From the NCBI GenBank assembly GCA_910589415.1, contig OU342638.1, positions 36,863,579-36,927,578 of the forward strand: DNA of 64,000 nt, written 5' to 3'. Source of the DNA: Malachius bipustulatus. Its lineage: Eukaryota > Arthropoda > Insecta > Coleoptera > Melyridae. Positions 1-13,500 of this stretch are shown here, in pieces. Made by a program: the position numbers and the translations under genes. Every line of letters begins with the position of its first letter. The first letter of the stretch is position 1. The notes under the pieces were generated by a model that saw nothing but the letters and a program-made list of their open reading frames with translations, did not search any database and was not told the DNA's origin.

Positions 1-1080
1 AATTTCAAAGATGACTTCTATAAAGTCAAATAAAATTGATAGAGCCCCTAACCGCTCAGAATTATTATTACTGCACATGTGCATTGGTTATTTGTCCAAT
101 TCAAGTCAGTTTTCTCATTATTTAAGGAAAGGAATAAAATAAATGTTTGAATTAAACCAGTTGTATATAATTGTATTGAATTTATTAAGATTTGAAAAGT
201 CATTTTCTCTATTATACATACTTTGTACAATCTTGATGTATATTATACTAATATTTAGATAGAGTAATCTCGTTTTATAATTCATTTTTACAAGGACCTT
301 ATGATTATTTCGCTAAATCGTTTGTAAGTCGGGTGATGAGTAGTTCAGTTAAGGCTGGTCCTCAAGAAATAAGGCATTGGAAATCATACAAGATGATGGA
401 AATGTAGCGGGATTATCTGAGCGTTTAATTAACTTTGAAACGATTTAGCTGATATAAAATTAAACGAAACTAGTAAATAATAAAAATATTTTTTTCATTA
501 TTTTAATATAGTCTACATATATTTTTTATTTTTTATATATAAAAATGAATATTGATATTATATTTTTTATAATATATAAATTATTTCAATTGATTGTGTT
601 TTATAATAATTGATTCATTTCTCGTTATGTCGTATTCTCCTATCTATCTATCTATCTAAATCTAAATTCTGAACATTTTTCTTAATCTTAATCACTCAAG
701 CGCAAATTAAACAATCAAACAGAGTAACTATTAAACTAATTTAAACATTTTAATGACGAGACTTTCATTATTTATACCAAGGTTTTAGAAATATCACAGA
801 TATTAATCACTTGAAAACATATTTTATTCACCGTTTTAATTTAATCAAACTCTTTATTAAAATCGCTCATAACAACCACAACAAATCAGGAATAAAAATG
901 TTCAAAATCTACTTTTAATCGTGCTTTTACTAATCGTTAAAAAATCTTGCAGTTCAAGTAGGTTTCTATTATCAGACTACCCTTCTACAAGCTTTGTAGG
1001 CCAAGAATGTCTTTCTTTACTTGATGCACGTTATTACTTTACACACACGTACGTACGTATAGGTACATCAATTTCGTACT
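1..1080. other. 3' flank of rapsyn
   Basis: AT-rich sequence with a (TCTA)n stretch near 641-657 and no convincing coding exon on either strand. A minus-strand AATAAA at 853-858 lies about 225 bp past the rapsyn stop and could be its poly(A) signal. The plus-strand open frame at 921-1184 partly overlaps the rapsyn last exon in antisense and looks like a shadow. Confidence 0.5.
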
Positions 1081-1514
1081 CTAAACAGAACTGGTTGCTT
1101 GATGAGATCCACAATCAGACGAACATACAGACAATGGTACAGGACTATAAGATGTATAATCAGGACAATTCAGATATAACCTAGAGCTGGTCCTATCGCA
1201 TTCAGGACAGGAGCGTTTCTTCTTCTTATTTTTTCTAAACAGATCGTAGGCACATCTGCAACAATTCAATAATTTAATTCATGCCGAATCGTTACGTAAT
1301 AATTACGATCGTACCTAGCATGTAAGATATGTGCGCATGGAAGGGCTTCCAGGGAATCAGACTCGAGTCCGTACGGAGACCCGCATCCGCTGCATTGCAG
1401 ATCTAACTCTTGTTGCAACCTGGTCGCGACTCTTTCATGGTGGAGTCTTTGGTCCTCGTCGCCGAGTGCTTTGTAGATATGGGAGAGGCGTATTCGGACC
1501 GTACGGACCAGTAA
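1081..1514 (-). CDS. Rapsn: Rapsyn 3' exons encoding the RING-H2 finger and C-terminal tail
   Basis: Two exons, 1315-1514 and 1081-1255, are joined across a 59-bp intron. The first carries LSHIYKALGDEDQRLHHERV, the first zinc pair CSGC and CAHILHA; its last two bases (AG) complete an Arg codon in the next exon. The second carries the final RING cysteines (RC and CPEC), then a roughly 37-residue tail ending HQATSSV and the stop TAG at 1081-1083. The spacing C-x2-C, C-x-H-x2-H-x2-C, C-x2-C fits a RING-H2. In vertebrates this domain binds the dystroglycan/AChR machinery and has E3-ligase activity. The terminal S-S-V matches a class I PDZ ligand, which is an inference from pattern only. Confidence 0.9.
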
Positions 1515-4500
1515 CTGTAACGATTATTTGAGTACGACTAATTTGCACCAGGATCGAGTACCTAATAACGACTTACTTTAGCGCCTACCGAGCTTGCTAC
1601 TTCGAGTAATCTAGTGTTGAACTCTAGAGGTCTACAATTGCATATCTTATGCTGTAATCTGAGCACTTCCAGGCAACGGGCGGCCCCGTCCATGGATTCC
1701 ATTTGGACGACCCGATCGCCCATGGCAGCCGCCGAACCCATTGCCGTTTCGTACTGTCTAAATGCTTTCTGTAATAATCGTATGTTGATTCCCTTATAAT
1801 ACTGCAACGAAAATGCATTAGGAGCGTCGGATTGGATTGTTGGCCGGGGCTGCTATTCACGATCCAAGTGCACAAGCGTTTGTGTGTGATCGGTGGTGAT
1901 GAGGGGGGCCGGGTAGTGACGGTGAGGATAAATAATTGATATCTGTGCATTTTGATTGTGAATAGAGAGTGTTACGTGGATACTTACATTAATATCAGAC
2001 TTTTTTCTGTAAATATCACCCATGATTCTTATACTCCTAGCGTAAGTTGCTTGGTCACCGGACATTAAAGCCAGTCTGGTAGCTTCCTGTAATAAATTAA
2101 TAAGCTTATTAGAAAGAAACTGTAGGTGAATTAATAAAGTAAGGTTCGTTGCAATTAATTCACTTTTGCCTAAAAATGGCGACAGAATATGCGCACTAAA
2201 CTGCGGCGCATCTTGTCTATAATTAGGGGACTCTAACTTATTGACAAGTGACAATTTTTGCCGATTTTAGTGATCTCCCATAATGCAATTCTTCAGTTTC
2301 GGTTCCTTTAAGAATAAGTGCCGCGGCCGCGATAATCGCTAATTTTAGTTTTAGTTTAATTTGAATAAAAGTTACTGATTTCAGTGTTCATTAAGTTAAA
2401 TTAGAGCCTGCCTAACAATCGAGTGCAATAATGAACGGTTTTCAACACTTATTTTATGAGTGAAATGAGAAAAGTGTAAAATTATGAGTGTAGGTATGTA
2501 CTCTGTTCTGTGCGGATATTGATGTGGTCACGACGAATTTAGAATTTAGAAGGAATTCTTTGGATAAATGTTAGGTAAGTGATGTTAATTATTGTATTGC
2601 ATTTTTAATGAGTCGTTAATTGCGAGAGGAGTTAATTTTATTAATAATAAAAACTCAATCCAAGTCGCCATTATTTTAAATTTAAGTCTTCTTTTTCTTT
2701 TTGTATTACATTATTGGTTTGACCATATTTTCATACATTTACCTTGACAAGTTCGGTGTATGTAGTGTTGCAGACTCTTCAGGCGTAATTTAATAATAAT
2801 AATTATCGGACCTAATTAAATAAGCATTATTATTAAAACAATTTGTATGTTTGTGTATATCCAGTGCAGCTCTTGTGCTAGTAATATTATTCGCATCTAT
2901 TTAATTCTCATTTTTATTCTATTTGACGTAACTTACGGGAGAACTTACGTCACTGAAGATTTATCATAGACAACAGAACATCCGGAAGGGCTACGATGGA
3001 CATAATGAAATAGAAGAACACTATAGGTCTTTTTTTTTTCTATGACGTAACAGTTAACTTGATAAAGTAATCCTAAATAAAACTTGTTTACTATATTGAA
3101 AACCGCCTTGAAGATCTTCTTATCGTATCAACATTACTGGATTAAGTATGATCGCACTCCCATCCATCAACGATATGCGAACTATTCCCTCTCACAGACA
3201 TTTCCTCGAAATTCCTCGGAAATACAAACCAGAATCAATTCCCGGTCTCGCCAGGAATTACCTTCACCGGCATGAACATCCCTTAACAAATACAATTTCT
3301 CGTCTTTTCTGCCTGAAATATGATGTAGCTGAAAAGCCGAAAATTCCCTTATACCTACGCGCCGGGACTTCATCATCGTGTTTCCCGCAGCGAGATAAAT
3401 CAACTTCCTGAGTGACATTATAACGAGCGAATTTTCCTTCCTTCTTTCCTCGAGCCGCCCGAACGACCGAATGAATAAGGAATAAAAATAATAGAGCAGT
3501 CACTTACATGGCAGTAATCCTGCGCGTCTCCCAGCTCCCCCTGTTTCCTCAGAGCCGAAGCCATTTGCAGCAGGGCCGCCCTGAAAAGCCAAATCGTTAC
3601 GTCATTCAAATCAAATCTGATTAATATTAAACCGTCATAAATAAATATGCGGCAGCAGCACACCGGAGAGAAACCCCCTAAAGTTGAACGTCAAACATCA
3701 CACATGCTGCGATGCGAGCAGCGAGCTCGAATTTTCAATTTACTTACATACCTTTCCTCTCGCGGGCACGAATATCTCTGTATAGGTGTGTAAGTGTAAC
3801 ATAAAACGCGTCTCGGGAATAAAATATCATTCGGGTTCTTCAAAGAGATGAGAAAAGCGCGCGCCGGGATGAAAAGTGCGAAATAAAAAAGGCGCAGCCA
3901 GCCAGCAATAAACGACTCACCTGTGATGTCTCGAATTTAGGTCGCCCAGTTGTAACGACCTGGACAGATCGTAAGCTTTCGAGGCGTATTTGGCGCTCTT
4001 ATCGGCGTCCTGGAGACGACTGAACAGCTCGGACAGGCCCACGTACACCTGGAAATGGACGAAATCTCGGGAGGTTAATCTTTCCCCGTCGCGAGACGTG
4101 ACGGCCTCACCTGGAGTTCCAGGGAGGGGTCGTGGACCGCTTGGGCGATCTTATGGGCGTGCTGGAAACTGTCCAGGGCTTTATTGAATCCGGCCAGTTC
4201 CAGATACACGGAGCCGACCGTCAAGTGGACGTGACCTGCGGTCGCGCATTGTTCGCATTCGTTGTATAGGGAATGTCTGGCGTACGCCAAAGCTCTGTCG
4301 GAGGAATTATGCGGTTTAGAAAGATTGGAAGGAAAATAAAAGTGTTCACTGTTTACCGTTCCAGCCCTCCTAATCTCTGGTGCGCTCTCGCCAGATTCAG
4401 ATACGATTCCGCCCTCATATTCGGGTTGTCCAGCTCCTCTGATATAAACAGTTGTCGATGAGCGTATTCTAGGGCGTCCCTGTAACATCGTGTCAATCAA

Positions 4501-7500
4501 TTAATGTCATACTTACTTTTATCTTGTCATAAACGTCGCTTATGTCTTGGATTTATTTTATTTTATGTATGAAAAATGCTTTAAAAGTAGCAAATCCTGA
4601 CTGGTATTTGAGGTATGAGGATGTGACTGATTGACTAAAGGGTAGGGAACGAAGTTATCAGCTCCAACGAATTCGTCGGCTCACGCTTGCACGTCAAATT
4701 TGTGTAACCTGTCATTACCCAAACGGTACAAAGTAGTTTATTATATGGATGGAGGTATGCCCTTTCGTTTTTGTACTATGGACGTTCAGTTTCCATTTGT
4801 CCCAACTTTGGACGCCACTAATTTTGACATCAGTCTGGATTAATAAGTTCTTAAGGAATTAAAAAAAATGCGTAGCATACCCATATACGTACCAACAATA
4901 AATTAAGAAGGATTTAGATTAGAACAATAATTTATTTTACAGAAGTACAGATAGAAGTTAGAACAATACAATAACCAGCGTTGGAATTCGGAGGTACTGA
5001 CGAGGTTGGCGTTGAGTGTGCACTTGTGCTTGTGGTTTGTGGTTGTGCGCAGCGCGGTATGAAATGGCCATCCACCGGACAAGAAAACAGCATTAACATG
5101 ACATGACACAAGAAGTCTACTTAATGGACATTAGGATTTTTATTATTCCTTCTTCTGTAAATGATTAATTCACCTAAAAAAACCACAAAGCAAAAAATCC
5201 AAGCAACCGCGGCCATATAAAAAATTACTCTCAATTCATTCATCGTGATATACTCCAAATCGTCCGTGTCAATAGCGTCGATGAATAAATTCCCCATAAT
5301 CTCTCTCGCGTTCGACCTGTATAGGATTCTGTTCAGCCAGTGCTCTATGAACCCGTACTCGTGGAACTTGATAATCTCCCGATTGAAGATCTCCCTGAAC
5401 GGCGAGTTTTTCTCCAGTGCGAAAACAATCGCGTTTAAGCCGAAGCATTCGACCAGGACTCTCCTGTTCTTCCTGCCGTACTCTCCTATTCCCACTTGGT
5501 CCAATTGGGTGACGTAGTTTTCGTTCAGGATCTCCACTATGAAGCAGTATTTCCCTTCCCTGGCTTTCCGTTCTATCTGACGTTCGTCGATGTCCAAGAC
5601 ATGCGCTTCGGCCAGCTTCTGCAAGACGGTCCGATTTGATTGGGCGAATATTTCCTTGAGGATGGTACTGGAAACGGGCCACTGAAGGCCTTGATCGATC
5701 ATGTCTTGCAGCGTATGTATCGAGTTGCTGTAGTACGGGAACGCTAGGCTGGTGGTGAGACCCGCCGAGTAGTAAGAGGCCAGGATCGTGCTGAAGAGGC
5801 AGAAGGTGATCAGCAGAAACCGCAAGGTTGATTCGTGTCTCGACGGTTCTTGATGGAGCGGACCTGTCGAAAAAATTCTGTAGAAGTTGAAGGGGTTGCA
5901 GAGGTTGGACTCTACCGGGCTGATTCTATCGACCACCAACGCTTAGGTACTTGGCTTTATTCGGAGTTCAAAGAATAGAAATAGAATGAATACAGCATCA
6001 CCTTTATTGATTGTGAAGTGGTCGATCCACTTGGTCGATCGATAAGCGGAGATTCGAGTTAGTTGACCGGTACGGAAAGTTTAATTTTATGGAGTCTTTC
6101 TTTGTTTTATTGTACGGTTTCACGGAGTCACGGTTTTTATTAATATGGTAAGAGACGTAATTAGGTAAGTAATAATTCAGTTTTCTTAAATTTTTTTTCT
6201 GAACTTGATCGAAGCACTTGAAACTTCAAGATGGCGGTCGAAAGAAGCAAGCCCGGTAGAGAATTGAAACAGTAACCAAGAGACCTCACCTTGAGTCAAT
6301 AACCTGACGCAATCTAAAAGTGGCCGCACTTTGTCCTCGTAGAACAAATACAACATCGAATCGTGTTTGCGATTTCTCTGGAGATCCAGGTCATCGTAAA
6401 CGGAGCAGATTCTCCATAAAATTGTCCAAGTGGACAGTAAAGAGAGACATACCAAGAGCCATATACGTGAAGTGAACCCTCTCAGTAGGACCATGTCATT
6501 TTCCAAACGCGGTTTGGGCACTAGAAAAGTGGCACACGATTCACTGTGCGGAAAAGTCCAGTCTACCGTCTTCCAGGTGTGCGAAGACAACCAAACGGAA
6601 CATACCGTCATTTGCGTTATCCTTCGAATGGTTTGATTGATGGCGTCGCTGTAGATATCCGTGATGTTGTCTTCGCCTGTTCCGGTCACCTTCAAAAATT
6701 CCAGGGACGAATTCTTCATAATTTCTTTTATGATTCGATACTCCAAGCCGTCATGGAATTCCCCTAGTTCGTTGAGGATCATGAACGGGGAACAGTTGAA
6801 TGCGGCGATCTTGAACAGTTCCAACTTCGGCTTGATCGGTTTCTTTCGGAAGATTTCGCCGCGCGAGATGCGCTTGTTCTCGTAATGCGAGAAAATCTCA
6901 TCCCCGTTCGATCTGACGCTCACTAAATCGATGGCGTGGCTCTGGGCGATTTTCTTCAGTAAAATCGTCTCGTTTTCGGTGCGCGTGCCGTTATCATCGT
7001 CGATAATTACGAGGACGCTCTCGAACGGTTTCGGGTAGAAATCGAACCGTTTCATGCGACTGAAATATCGCGATAAATTGCTCTGACGATCGAGCAGGAA
7101 TAAGTAAAACCCGCATCTGTTGTCGGGGTCTTCTTTGAACACTTCCAGTGAAGCGAAAGAAATGGAGACGAATTGTTTCTCTTGGAGAATTACGTCGTTA
7201 TCCATCACGTCTCCGTCGTGGATGAAGTAGAGGCAAGTCGCTTCTTTAAACGCGATCAATATTAAACTCTTCAGATCATCTCTTGAAGAGCTCTCTTGAT
7301 TTATCGACAATATGTTCGCCGTTACTATTTCTGTCATGAGCAGTAAAAATTTTATGATTGTGGCCATTTTATTCTGGAACCGGAAGAGAAATCGTCAAAA
7401 TTAGGGTACCTGCATTACCGACACTGACGTAGTAAGCGGCAGTGTCGGTAAAACAGGTACCATAGTTGAAATTAGTAACTAGCGCCATCTAGCAGAACGC

Positions 7501-10500
7501 GTTCATAAACAACGCTTTTTCCAGATGTCGCTGCTGCTTCTCTTTAATACAGTGGTGATCTATCTATCATAGTGGTGAGAATTGAGCCTAAGCTTCTCCC
7601 ATCCGTCATTTTGCATCGAAATAGAAGAGGCGTTAGCAATGAAACTAATTAATTAGGTAAATGATTTTAAAATCAGCTGAACAGCTCCTAAAACCGAATT
7701 TTATGTTCAGGCAACGTGACGGAATTCAGGCAACGTGGCGGAAAAAGAGGACGCTCTATTGTTACCACTGTGATAAATATATAAATGTTGCACTCACTGC
7801 ATCTTTTACTTTTCTTATTAGGATCAAATACATAACACTCACATAATCGTACCGAGCGCTTCTTTTTCTCTACGATACTATACTGGATCTACACACGTTT
7901 CTAATTCTATAAAATGTTCTGCTATCGAATATCATTTAAAGGTAAAAAATCGATTTAAATAAATAAATATACCTTACCTAAACAAGGTTATTGGTCATGA
8001 TTTGATCGTGAATATTTGAATACACCCCAATCATGCGTTGCTTTCATTGTTGTTTCAGGCAATCGTTTCCACTTATCAACAGCTAATTAACGCTTCTATT
8101 ATCACCCTCTTCTTCCCTCTCACCCCTTGCTTTCGTTTAGGAATAATTTTTTTTTCAATAATCAATTATCAGTTTAAAATTGATACTGCCTTGCTCTGAA
8201 AGTGTAGCCGCGCTTTATTGTTAACCTGGTCAATAATTTTCATTTAAATAAGGGTGCGTGTAGTAATAGTTTATTTTGCTAATGCTTCGATCATGTTTCG
8301 TGGCAAGTATGATGCTCTCTAATGTTTTCTAATGTTTATATCGGAACAAATTTACTGTTAAAAGATCTCTCTGTAAAGTAAAGTCAGACTCTGATAATTA
8401 TTTATTACAGTAATAATGGTTTATTATACCTACACACTGCACACTAGTTTAATTATTTATTTATTCTTGAAGCCTAATACTATTTTTTATTTGAGATGAA
8501 GTAGGTACTAATTGTAAATACAATGTATTTATTTAATACACAACAGTTGCAATTCAAGACTGAAGACTCATCCAAATCCAGTTAGCGTCTATGTGTGACC
8601 ATATTCCTATCGAATTGATGATGGTGAAGAAGAATCATACGTTGTCGAAAAGTGTGTACTTAATGAAAAAACTCTTAAACTCCCTTGAAAGCAGCCCTGC
8701 TCGTTCAAAGATACGATCACCATCACATACAGTGTGTCCACGGTTAGAGTTCACTTATAAAAATCTTATTTTCATTCCTTCGAATAAAGGTCATTCTTCA
8801 TGATTTATTTTGCTTAGAGATAGAATAGCCAGTCAGCCATCTATAGCTCATCCCCCTCTTTCCAGAGGTCCCGAGTATTGATCGGGATTTCTCCTCAAAC
8901 GAAGAAGAGGAATTGACTGTTTATCTATCTTATCTATCTTATCCTCCCAAATACGAAACCCGAGTATTGATCGGGATTCAGATTGGAATGAAGTGAAAGA
9001 GCGGTATTGACGTTCTTTCGCCACCCCTTTTTGCTAGCCGTTAGTTTGATTCGAACGAGGACTCAGGTGGTATGAAGAATTGATTCGCATCCCTGATTCA
9101 AATATTCTGACTTATTATAGCGTCCCCCTTTGGCCGCCTACTACACTAGAGGTATTGACTCAGTGGATTAGATGGGCAAACAAAAGTCGGCATCCGATAT
9201 TATTTCGAACGAGAATTGATCGCTCGTAATACGGAGACGATGTAATTTATTGGTGCTCCTTATAGGAAGTAAAAAGTTAAAACTGAAAATCTCGCCTTGA
9301 AGTGGAAACCAATCGACTTTTTATATTTAAAAGAAACAATTACTCGATTGTGTTTTGATTATGCTCTACATCAAGCTATCGTTATTTAAAATCATCAAAT
9401 TAGTCCTAATTATTTTGGTAATTTTTTTCCTTTTTTATAAACGACTAATTCAACTAAGAAAACAACAAAACAAAGAACCCAAGCAACCGAAACCAAATAA
9501 AAAATTATTCCCAGTTCATTCATCGTGATGTACACCAAATCGTCCGTGTCAGTAGCGTCGGTGAATAAATTCTCCATCATCTCTCTCGCGGTTGTTCTGT
9601 GTATGATTCTCTTCAGCCAGTGCTTCAGGAATCCGTACTCGTGGAACTTGACGATCTCCCGATCGAAGATCTCCCTGAACGGGGAGTTTTTCTCCAGCGC
9701 GAAAACATTCGCGTACGTGCCGAAACACTCGACCAGTACTCTCATGTTCTTCCTGCCGTACTCTCCGATTCCCGCTTTATCCAGGTCGGTGACGTAGTTC
9801 TCGTTCAGGATCTTCACGCTGAAGCAGTATTTCCGTTCCCTAACCTTTCGTTCTACCCGCCTCTCGTCTGTTTCCAGGACGTGCACTTCGGCCGCCAGTT
9901 TCTGCAAGACGGTACGGTTGGACCGGGCGAATAATCCCTTCAGGATGTTGTTGGGTAAGGGCCACTGGAGGCCCTGATCGATCACGTCTTGCAGCGTGTG
10001 TATAGAGTTGCTGTAGTACGGGAACGTTAGGCTGGTGGTGAGACCCGCTGAGTAATAAGAAGCCAGGATCGTGCTGCAGAGGCAGAAGGTGATCAGCAGA
10101 AACCTCAAGCTTGATTCGTGTCTCGACGGTTCTCGATGGAGAGGACCTGTCGAAAAAATTATGTAGAAGTTGAAGGGGTTGCAGAGCAGAGGTTGGACTC
10201 TACCGGGCTGATTCTATCGACCACCAATGCTTAGATACTTGGCTTTATTCGCAGTGTCAAATAATAGAAGTAGAATCAATACAGCATCACCTTTTGTGGC
10301 TGTGAAGTGGTCGATTCACTTGGTCGATTGATAACGGAGATCCGAGTTAGTTGACCGGTATACGGAAAGTTTAATTTTATGAAGCCCGAAGAGCTCTATT
10401 CTGGAGACTTTTTGTTTTATTGTAGGGTTTCACAGAGTCATGGTTTTTATTAATATGGTAAGAGACGTAATTAGGTAAGTAATAATTCAGTTTTCTTAAA

Positions 10501-13500
10501 TTTTTTTCTTGATCGAAGCACTTGAAATTTCAAGATGGCGGTCGAAAGAAGCAAGCCTTGTAGAGAACAGAAACGTTAAGCAAAGAGACCTCACCTTGAG
10601 TCAATAACCTGATGCAATCCAACAGTGGCCGCACTTTGTCCCCATAAAACGTATACAACATCGAATCGTTTTTGGAATATGTCTGGAGGTTCAGGTCATC
10701 GTAGACGGAGCAGATTTTCCGTAAAATTATCAACGTGGACAGTAAAGAGAGACAAATCAAGAGCCATATAAGTGAAGTGAACCCTCTCAGTAGGACCATG
10801 TCATTTTCCAAACGCGGTTTCGGCACTAGAAAAGTGGCACACGATTCGCTGTGCGGAAAAGTCCAGTCTACCGTCTTCCAGGTGTGCGAAGATAACCAAA
10901 CGGAACATACCGTCATTTGCGTTATCCCTCGAATGGTTTGATTGATGGCGTCGCTGTAGAAATCCGTTGTGTTGTCGTCGCCTTTTCCGGTCACCTTCAA
11001 AAATTCTAGGGACGAATTCTTCATAATTTCTTTGAGGATCCGATACTCCAAGCCGTCATGGATTTCCCCCAGTTCGTTGAGGATCATGAACGGAGAACAG
11101 TTGAATGCGGCGATCTTGAGCAGCTCCAATTTCGGCTCGGTCGGTTTCGTTCGGAAAATTTCCTCGCGCGAGATGCGCTTGCTCTCGTAATGCGAGAAAA
11201 TCTCATCCCCGTTCGATCTGACGCTCACTAAATCGATGGCGTGGCTCTGGGCGATTTTCTTCAGTAAAATCGTCTCGTTTTCGGTGCGCGTGCCGTTATC
11301 ATCGTCGATAATTACGAGGACGCTCTCGAACGGTTTCGGGTAGACATCGTTTCGTTTCATGCGGCTGAAATATCGCAATAAATTGCTCTGACTATCGAGC
11401 AGGAATAAGTAAAATCCGCATCTGTTGTCGGAGGTCTCTTTGAACGCGTCCAGCGAGGCGAAAGAAATGGAAACGAATTGTTTGTCTTGTAGAATTTCGT
11501 CGTTAGTCATCACGTTTCCGTCGTGAATGAAGTAGAGGCAAGTCGCTTCTTTGAAAGCGATGGATATTAAACTCTTCATATCATCGCTTGAAGAGTTCGC
11601 TTGATTTATCGACAAGATGGTCGCTCTTACTATTTCTGTCATGAGCAGTAAATATTTTATGATTGTGGCCATTTTATTCTGGAACCGGAAGAGAAATCGT
11701 CAAAATTAGGTACCTGCATTACCGACACTGACGTAGTAAGCGGCAGTGTCGGTAAAACAGGTACCATAGTTGAAATTAGTAACTAGCGCCATCTAGCAGA
11801 ACGCGGTCATAAACAAAGCTCGTTTTACTAGATGTCACTGTTGTTTCTTCTAGTACAGTGGTGATATATCTATCATAGTGGTGATAATACAGCCTAAGCT
11901 TCTCTCACCCTCCATTTTTCATCGAAATAGAAGAGGCGTTAAGAACGAAATGAATTAATTACGTAAATGATTTTAAATTTAGTTGAACAGCTCCTTAAAC
12001 CGAATTTTATGTTCAGGCAACGTGGCGCAAAAAGAGGACGCTCTATTGTTACCACTGTGATAAATATATAAGTGTTATTACATTCACTGCACCTTGTACT
12101 TTTCTTATTGGGATTAAATTCAAAACACTCACCCAATCGTACCGAACGCTTGTTTTTCTCGACGGTGTTACTCGATCTCTACAAACGTTTCTAAAAAATG
12201 TTCTTCTGCTATCGAGTATAATTTATTAAGTGAAAAATCAATTCAAATAAATGGATTTACATTACCTAAACAAGGTTATTGGTCATGATTTGATCGTGAA
12301 TATTTTAATACACCCCAATCATGCGTTGCTTTCATTGTTGTTTCAGGCAATCGTTTCTACTTATCAACAGCTAATTAACGCTTCTATTATCACCCTTTTA
12401 TTTTTTTCAATAATCAATTCGATGATCGTTATCAGTTTAAAATTGATACTGCCTTGCTCTGAAAGTATAGCCGCGCTTTATCATTAATCTGGTCAATATT
12501 TTTCATTTAAATAAGGGTGCGTGCAGTAATTGTTTATTTTGCTAATGCTTCGATGATGTTTTGTGGCAAGTATGATGCTCTCTGATGTTTTCTGTTACGT
12601 ACTTTCTTTCCTTAAGTCATGAGTATATTATACATAATGTATTGGATTGGCAATGTACTGGGCAATTAAGATTATTATTATTATAAATAAAAAACTATTT
12701 CAGGTATTAATATAATTTATTGGTGCTGCTGAGGAAGTACAAAGCTGAAAATTAGACTCTCGCCTTGAAGTGGGGAACAATTTACTTTAAATATTTTTTA
12801 AACAAAATTACTCGATCGAGTTTTGATCAAGCTCTACTTGGAGCTATCGATATATTTAAAATCATCAAATTAGTCCTAATTATTTTGATTATTATTTCTT
12901 CTTCTGTAAACGATTAATTCACCTAAAAGAACCATAAAGCAAAAAACCCAAGCAACCGCAACCATATAAAAAATTACTCCCAGTTCATTCATCGTGATGT
13001 ACACCAAATCGTCCGTGTCAGTAGCGTCGGTGAATAAATTCTCCATCATCTCTCTCGCGGTTGTTCTGTGTATGATCCTCTTCAGCCAGTGCTTCAGGAA
13101 TCCGTATTCGTGGAACTTGACGATCTCCCGATCGAAGATCTCCCTGAACGGGGAGTTTTTCTCCAGCGCGAAAACATTTGCATACGTGCCGAAGCATTCG
13201 ACCAGGACTCTCATGTTCTTCCTGCCGTACTCTCCTATTCCCGCTTTATCCAGTTCGGTGACGTAGTTCTCGTTCAGGATCTTCACGCTGAAGCAGTATT
13301 TCCGTTCCCTAACCTTCCGTTCTATCCGTCTCTCGTCTGTGTCAAGGACGTGCACTTCGGCCGCCAGTTTCTGCAAGACGGTACGGTTGGACCGAGCGAA
13401 TAATCCCTTCAGGATGTTGTTGGGTAAGGGCCACTGGAGGCCCTGATCGATCACGTCTTGCAGCGTGTGTATCGAGTTGCTGTAGTACGGAAAAGCGAGG

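Larger units (their letters stand above)
7368..9409. other. Spacer between IR-1 and IR-2
   Basis: Contains the palindromic hairpin (7405-7461), the CTCF-like motif pair (7481-7532), the conserved upstream block around 7975-8110 and, at about 8860-9245, a dispersed repeat also found in the IR-6 intron. No coding exon was seen. Confidence 0.7.
11673..12875. other. Spacer between IR-2 and IR-3
   Basis: A 1.2-kb spacer made almost entirely of the shared IR 5' flank: hairpin 11709-11765, CTCF-like motif 11785-11796 and upstream core about 12338-12357. No coding exon was seen. Confidence 0.7.

Noticed and set aside
4075..4500. A 141-codon minus-strand frame starting MIDTML across two rapsyn exons.
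   Set aside because: The first part reads exon 4 in the wrong frame and crosses an intron; only the segment from ALAYARHSL on is the real exon 5.
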